The position numbers and the translations under genes are program-made. A stretch of DNA of 64,000 bases, taken from contig WBMV01006671.1 of the NCBI GenBank assembly GCA_013396655.1, positions 1,151,003-1,215,002 on the forward strand, given 5' to 3'. Under the pieces are notes generated by a model. The model was not told where the DNA came from, made no database searches, and saw only the letters and a program-made list of their open reading frames with translations. Source of the DNA: Campylorhamphus procurvoides (lineage: Eukaryota > Chordata > Aves > Passeriformes > Dendrocolaptidae). Below, one piece after another: positions 57,890 through 64,000 of the stretch. The first letter of the stretch is position 1. Each line of letters opens with the position of its first letter.

Positions 57890-58265
57890 TATCTTTAACT
57901 TGCTAATTTCTCATGTCAAGTTCTGTAAGAGTTGATATAGGACATTCTTCATTGCATAATTTTCTCCAACATATCCAGTGGGACCATTTCAGCTTGTAAC
58001 ATCTACCCAGGAGACAGGATAACAAGGTCATACTTACTGTCAGTGAAAAAAATGATAGCCAAGGCTCTCTTCCTGCAGCACTGACAGAAGGAAAGCTGTG
58101 TAGGAGGTCACAGTGGTGAATCCTGTGTCCAGAATTTGGCCCAAAGATACTGGGTTTTTGCAATAGATTTTTGTGGAGTGATTTACCATTTCTGCACTTT
58201 TGTTACTATGTTATGTCTTTGTGTGTTTTTCCTGTGTTTCTCAATAAAATTTTTCAATTTTATTC
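57890..58265 (+). other. CEP20: CEP20 3' UTR with poly(A) signal at 58243
   Basis: A canonical AATAAA at 58243-58248 lies about 350 nt after the stop and is followed by a GT-rich stretch (tgtgtggtattctgagagtg). This is a complete poly(A) site; the cleavage point is estimated. Confidence 0.75.
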
Positions 58266-60829
58266 TGTGTGGTATTCTGAGAGTGTTCAAACTAAATATT
58301 TTAATCATATTTTTTTTTAAAAAAAGAAGCTGCTCATTTCAGATAAGTAAGGGAAAATAAATTTTAACAGAAAATTCAAGTGCTTTAGAGGGATAGTTGT
58401 TATTAATTCTCCGGAAGTGAGGACTATATTTATCTTAATGCCAGCAAACAAGTGAGGGTAAGTTTTTTCCATCTGGAGTTGCTAAAAATTGTATGGTGTA
58501 ACACTGGGTATATGGGAGGGGAAGGAGCTTCTGGAGTTTTTTCCCAAACAACATGAAACTCAAGCAAAGCTAAAAATAAATGTTGATAATAGGTTACTGA
58601 TTCCCAGAGCTCTTTTTTAGCTGAGTATTTACATGTTTTGAAATGGTAATTTATTTTAAAAGCCAAATGTACAGGGCTACATCAAAATAACAGGTCAGCT
58701 ATTTTTTCTCATTTTAAGAAAATGTATAAATGGTAAATGTTTCCAGTGGTACTGGGAAGAGTTTTGTATAAATAAATTTTTAGGGTCAGGTTCTTAAAAA
58801 TGGTCAGATAAATGGTACGGTGAGTGGGGGGAAAAAAGAGAGAAAGAGAACATGCAGTTTGTGGATGTGAAAGGACCCTGAGATGTACACACTGTGAAGT
58901 TTTGCCTTTCTCTTGATTTGACCCAGTTAGCATTGCAGGTGTATTTTCATTCCTCCCAGCAGACTCGTCTGTACTGCTGTGTGAAATGGCCGAGATGTTG
59001 GGGGTTGAAGGGAGAGGCTGCACTCATCCATTTGCAGCCTCAGCAGTGAGCTCATCTCCTTCATGTGACTGGCAGTGCTGCCAGCTCTCCCTTGGCTGAT
59101 CTGTACGTGTCTCAGGACTGTTGCCAGGAGGGGAGGACGTGTTTGCAAATAAACCTCTATCAAATCCATCTCTAAGTCTCTTGTAGCTTTGCATCAATGG
59201 TGGTTGACCAGTGGGTCAAGGGAGCAACTCTCTCTGTGCCTTCAGTGTTTGCTCTGAGCTCTCACCTCCTTGAGGTTCAGCTGCTGGGCTGCAGAGCCAT
59301 CCCTGTAAAAGCTGCTCCCTGGGATTCTGCCTCCTTACTCAGGTCTTGCCTGACACATTAATGCAAATACAATAACTGTTCTTTTAATTTCTTTTTTTAA
59401 AATACAGTAGCAAAATCGTCTCCTAAGGTGGTGCTGACAAAGTTACCTTCAGTTTGGAATGAGCTGGAAGTGCCTCTGGAAAGCTGCACAAATGAATTTC
59501 TGAACAATGTAGAAATTATTGCTCTGGCCACAGAAATCCCTGAATTTTTACTTTGGATTTCTAAAGGTTAAATGCTAGACCCCTGATTCTCCATAAACCA
59601 GTGGATCAAACTGTTGTTCATATTTGAATTCTGAATTGTCCTCAAGGGCAAAAAAAACACCAAAAAAAATGTTCTGGGAAACACAGAATCTCTATAACCT
59701 TCTATGCTATGCAAATGTTTCAGTGCAATCAAAGCCACTGACTCTGCTTTCTGTCTTCCCACCATAGATCATTCAGATGTTGCCCAGGTGCCATGGAGCT
59801 TCCTGGGAAGTGGATCTTTAGTGGTACAAATTAAATACCATTTTTGTCCCAGTTGAAAAAGGCAAAGGGATGTTTGGTACTTGCCCTTTCCCAAGCACAC
59901 AGCTCAGCAGGCTCCTGGTCTCCACAGTCAGGAAAGCAGGGGCTGTGACAAGGGTGTTCTTCACTAAACTTTGAGGTAAAGGTGTATGTCTGAAATCAGA
60001 GAAGAAATACATTTAAAACAGAGGGAATTGGACTGTTTTCCTGGGGGGGATTCAGCCCATTGTCCAGTCACTGCACTGGGACAGTGGGTGGAAACTGACC
60101 TGTTTGCTCTTGGTGCAACATGCATTTCATCTAATTCTCCAACACACTCACAGCCCAGATTTGGCACTTTGGAACAACCTTTGCTTCAAAGTATAGTCCT
60201 TGTACAACTAAAATCAAATTAAAGTGTATTTCCAGTGACGCTTATTTGTACAACAAAGCTTTGAAACATGTCTATGAAAACATACTGGTATAATCACATT
60301 ATTAATGGTGTAACATCTTGACAGTACATGAAATGTGAGAGCATCTTTCGAGATGCTGACAGACAGTGAGACCTAGGAATGTCAGACTGCCTGCCTTGTT
60401 AATGGGTGAAGAGGATTTGCAAAACTATGGTTGCACTTATTCCTTAAAATTTTAAGGTAAGAGAGATCAGTATTTAGATGAAAATAATTCACTATCCTAG
60501 AGTCACAGGTTCAGGTTTTAGAAGAAATTGACACCTAGGTGAGCATACACAAAAACTATCTTCTCAAATAATTTCAGAAGCTCCATCTAACTTAATTACA
60601 GCCTGGGATGTCTTGCATTAGCTGCCTTGATTCTTTCTACTGACATCAGAAAATGAAACAGGTTAAAAGCATGTAGAAGTTTAGGGGCTTTAATGAGCAA
60701 GATGCATTTCTGAATTTTGTTGGAGATAGAACATTAACCAAGAGCATTATGGAGGGATTTATATTAAGAGAGGCTGGTCCTTGTCTAAGCTCGTTATCAG
60801 AAGTGAAGGTGACAAGGAGCCAGTGAAGT
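58266..60829. other. Intergenic, nothing recognised
   Basis: AT-rich DNA downstream of CEP20. An AG-preceded open stretch near 59408-59510 does not resemble CEP20 or another known protein. No repeat family recognised. Confidence 0.55.
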
Positions 60830-61480
60830 TTGCCGTGGATACCAGATCTGGAAAGCACTTTGGAAGAACTTCACCCGCAAGCTTTAAAAACAAAAAATCC
60901 TTTAAACCCGAATTTTTGCTCTCCCCTAGAACGAGAGCAAACTATGTCTCTAGCCTCCGCAGCATCCGTGCTGCTCCAGAGGTTTGGGTTTCTGCCGTGC
61001 ACAGGGGAGGCTTTTTCCGCAGCTTTATCAGCATCCCGAGGAGTCGGGTTCGCTTTCCTTCCTGAGCGCCTCCCTATCGAACCCGATCTCGGTGTCAGTT
61101 GTCACCTTTCCGGAGGAGTGATTATCACTGCGTAGCTGCCTTTGGGAAAAGAAACCCCAAAGGACTTGTTCACGCTTGCAAAGACACCCTTTCGGCAGGG
61201 GCCGGTGCCCGGCTGATCCGAAGTGACCTGTGCGCTGCACACACTTCGCTTGACCTGCAGCCAGCGCCAAGCACAGAGCTTAACACTAAGCAGTTGGCGA
61301 GTATTTGACCTCATCGGGCTGTTGTCACCATGAATTGTTCTAACTTGGACGCGGACTGTCCCTCCTGTTGCGAGGGCACGGTTTGACACAGGTGGTAACA
61401 CACCGGTACACTTATCAGTCCCAATTGCATTTGTCAGCTTGGAGAAACGTGGTCGGTAAAACTTCAGTAAAAACATTTTT
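60830..61480. promoter_or_regulatory. CpG-rich orphan segment, candidate regulatory element
   Basis: About 650 bp with many CpG dinucleotides inside AT-rich DNA. It has no recognised exon; the ORFs on both strands look like composition effects. Three TGACCT half-sites (61224, 61251, 61306) lie within 90 bp. It could be an enhancer, an unrecognised first exon or a decayed element. Confidence 0.35.
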
Positions 61481-63983
61481 CAACAAAAAATGTGCTTACC
61501 TGACATGTTATTTGACAAACTAACATCACCATCTATGCTTTTCTTTTCCCCCTCTGTTGTGTTCAGGTCACACCACACTAAAACAGCTGAACGTTCATTT
61601 CTTTCCTTCTCAGGTACTCATGTTTATTCCCCCCAAGTAAAATATTTACAGTGCAAATTTAGCCAGGAAATATTTAAGGGCAGGCTACTCAATACTTTAT
61701 TTTTTCTAAGAAATTAATTAAAACAAATAAAAAAATCAAGGGAGTTTAAATAAAGCTTTTTTGGTTGGTTGGTTGTTTTTTTGTTGTCTTAAAGTCATTG
61801 TCCACTGGGAATCCCCAGCTCTCTTTTTGAAGCAACTTTGGTTTTTAAAAAAAGTACCACAGCATTCAGGAAACCCCAGCCAGGCTTTTAGATTAGTATC
61901 TTCTTACATTAACTTATAAATGAAGGATGAAAGCCATGCTTATACTTATCAGTTCCTACCCCACACAGCTCGAGAGTGCAACCGTTTCAGTGCCACCAGT
62001 AATATTTTTTCAGACTTTCCAGCTCCATTTAATGTCACATCATCTATCACCCTGCTGTTAAACACCCTCCTCGGGCAGCACGCCTGCGTGTGCACATGCA
62101 GCGGTTTGCAGAGCAGCCAGGATAATTTCCACTCCTTTTTAAGCTACTATTATAATGTGTCTGGTTTTGTGAAACAGCTGCATGCATTTAAAAGGAACTT
62201 CTTAGGATAACTTTGATGAATGTTAAAATAATCATACTTTTCAGAGGATCCCCTTGCGTTTCATTGTTATACTATTTAAAAACTAAATTTGCAGCCACAA
62301 AACTGTGGGAAAAAAATAGGGTGAACTACCCTGTGAGGAATTTTTCTGCCAACAAGGGCAAGTTTCTTGGATTTACATCCTGGTGATCATTTCCCTTGGC
62401 TTTGCTCCAACAGTGACACGTGCACAAGTCTGATATGACACTGCTGCTTTTTGGGTCCTGGGAAGGCTCTGCATGGCTGTAGGACACACCGTGGCAGACA
62501 CTGACCCTCCATCTGGCAGGACAGACCCCAACCACTGGGACTGTGCCACTGCTTTGGCAAATCTGGCCTTCTCCAGCCAAGGCCTGAACATGAGTCTGTA
62601 CCTGATATTCCTGAAATGTTGCAGGGAAGAAATCCCAGTGCTCTTTCCCTTCTCTCCTCTTTGTCCAAATTTGTTCACCACTGGCCAGAGCCAGAAGAAG
62701 GGGCTACAGGTCTGTCACACCTGCAAGTTCCTGACCAAGTGACAGCAGAGGTTTTCAGCCCAGCCTCCCCTCACAGGTATTTTCTTAGGTTGATGAGACC
62801 AATATGAGCCTCATCCATCTTCCCCAGGAAGGTGTATTTTCCAGAGGAGACAGGGCTGTTGATGTCAAGAGAAATAATTTCACTCAGGCCTGTGCTCTGA
62901 TCCTTTGGGTATACACCATATTTAGTCTGTTGCTGAGAGGGGGTTGTTTCGGTATTTTGCGTTTGGCACGTTGATGGGAATTCCTAGAGGATCCTAGCTT
63001 TCCCTTTTTGGGATTTCTCCATCCACAGGTCCTACTGCACAAGGCTGTTGGCTACTACTGGGAGAAGGAGGGGGGACGGCTGAGAACTGAAGGTTTATGG
63101 GGGTGTGGGGTAGCTTTGACAAGGACCAGATCATTCCCTAACCCTTGAGGATCTGGCTCCCAGTGCCCTGTCCTCCTCTCCCCCCAGCACACGGTGCCTG
63201 CTGCCTGTTCCTTCCACTGCATCCTGGAGACTGTTCCCCATCAGCTATTTATCTCTTTTCTTCTACCTTTTACAGACAGAGAGAGGTATTTCTTATACAT
63301 GAAAAAGTATTTACCGTCCTTTCTCAAGAACTGAGCTGTGTGCTGGATCACAAAAGAAACTTTGTAAAATCTGCTGGGGAGGTGGCAAACAATTCTCTTG
63401 TTTCCCAGGGGCAAAGGAGGCTTAAAGCAGCCCCAGGCTCCAAATGTCACACAAACACAGGGAGACCCAGAGCAACCTCCACCCACACACTCCCGCTGTG
63501 GTAGGAATAACCCTCCTTGCCCAAGCAACCCCTGAACTCAGTGACATGGCTCCAAAAAAAGGCACTGATGGTGGGTGGGAAACAGCCCGTGCCACAGGGG
63601 ACCGTGACCTGCCCTTTGCCCTTCTAGGCAGAGGGCCACAAGGGGCGAGGATGCTGCCAAGGCAGGAAGGAGTTAAAGGTCTATTTGCTTGGTGAAACAG
63701 TTTCACCCTAGGGAAAAGCAAAACCTCTGAACTCGTGGGTTAGGGGCACCCATTTTCAGTTTGGAACATTTCCAGTTAGGGGCACCCCTTTTACACCTTT
63801 TCAAGAGTCAGAACCAGCCTGGCTTCCCAAAAAGCAGTGCAGGGCAGGGGTGGCAGCCCTGGGTTAGGCCCTGCTGGGAACAAGGTCCTTGGCTCAAGCT
63901 GTCTTTTTTAAGCCAGGTACCAAGAGGATTTTCCAGCAGGACGTGGTTTCCAGGGCCCCTCCCCACTGACAAGATTCTCCTCC
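61481..63983. other. Intergenic, upstream of the next gene
   Basis: No coding exon recognised. CArG-like sequences with one mismatch occur at 63002-63011 (ccctttttgg) and 63552-63562 (CC, seven A, GG). By human synteny this would be upstream of MYH11. Confidence 0.4.
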
Positions 63984-63991
63984 TCTATATA
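63984..63991 (+). promoter_or_regulatory. TATA-like element at the window edge, possible MYH11 promoter
   Basis: ctatatag follows a GC-rich stretch (ccagggcccctccccactga). In human the gene after CEP20 in the same direction is MYH11, whose 5' end faces the CEP20 3' end. No exon of it is inside the window, so this is inference from position and motif only. Confidence 0.3.
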
Positions 63992-64000
63992 GGGAGGCTG

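Noticed and set aside
59408..59510. AG-preceded open stretch downstream of CEP20 that might be a further exon
   Set aside because: CEP20 already ends with a matching C-terminus and poly(A) site; the translation matches nothing I know.

Overview
This window is vertebrate nuclear DNA, almost certainly from a bird. The coding sequence is split into short exons with GT-AG introns. The introns are AT-rich and carry CR1-type LINE 3' ends, the typical avian repeat. The encoded proteins match ABCC1 (MRP1) and CEP20 (FOPNL/FOR20), which are neighbours in opposite orientation on human chromosome 16p13.11. I see no prokaryotic gene, CRISPR array, phage or viral gene, and no undescribed multi-gene system.

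Layout. Positions 1-3134 hold the ABCC1 3' untranslated region and downstream DNA, with no coding exon recognised. Positions 3135-38506 carry ABCC1 on the minus strand. I placed every exon equivalent to human exons 2-31 at splice-site resolution, plus one extra 45-nt in-frame exon in the linker after NBD1. The visible coding sequence is 4575 nt (1524 codons plus stop) and closes in frame throughout. Exon 1 (16 residues in human) is not visible. Intron 1 runs from 38507 to a CpG island at about 49560-50340 that contains a single-N join at 50029 and is the likely ABCC1 promoter region. Positions 50341-52198 are intergenic.

From 52199 to 54345 the assembly is unreliable. A 269-bp block flanking a 535-base N gap is repeated 942 bases further on. 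Between the gap and the second copy sits a 137-bp GC-rich fragment carrying CEP20 exon 1 and a perfect NRF1-type site. A 17-18-bp minisatellite ends just before another single N at 54345. CEP20 exons 2-5 follow on the plus strand to the stop at 57889, with a poly(A) signal at 58243. The CEP20 CDS is 519 nt (172 residues). Positions 58266-64000 contain no recognised exon, but they include a CpG-rich orphan segment (60830-61480) and a TATA-like end that may be the promoter side of the next gene, MYH11 by human synteny.

The two genes are not a functional unit. ABCC1 is an ATP-driven plasma-membrane exporter of glutathione and glucuronide conjugates and leukotriene C4. CEP20 is a small LisH protein of centriolar satellites and basal bodies. 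The most interesting biology is in ABCC1: a proline at the position of human Glu1089 (TM14), an alanine at Thr1242 (TM17), the extra linker exon, and a possible alternative first exon.
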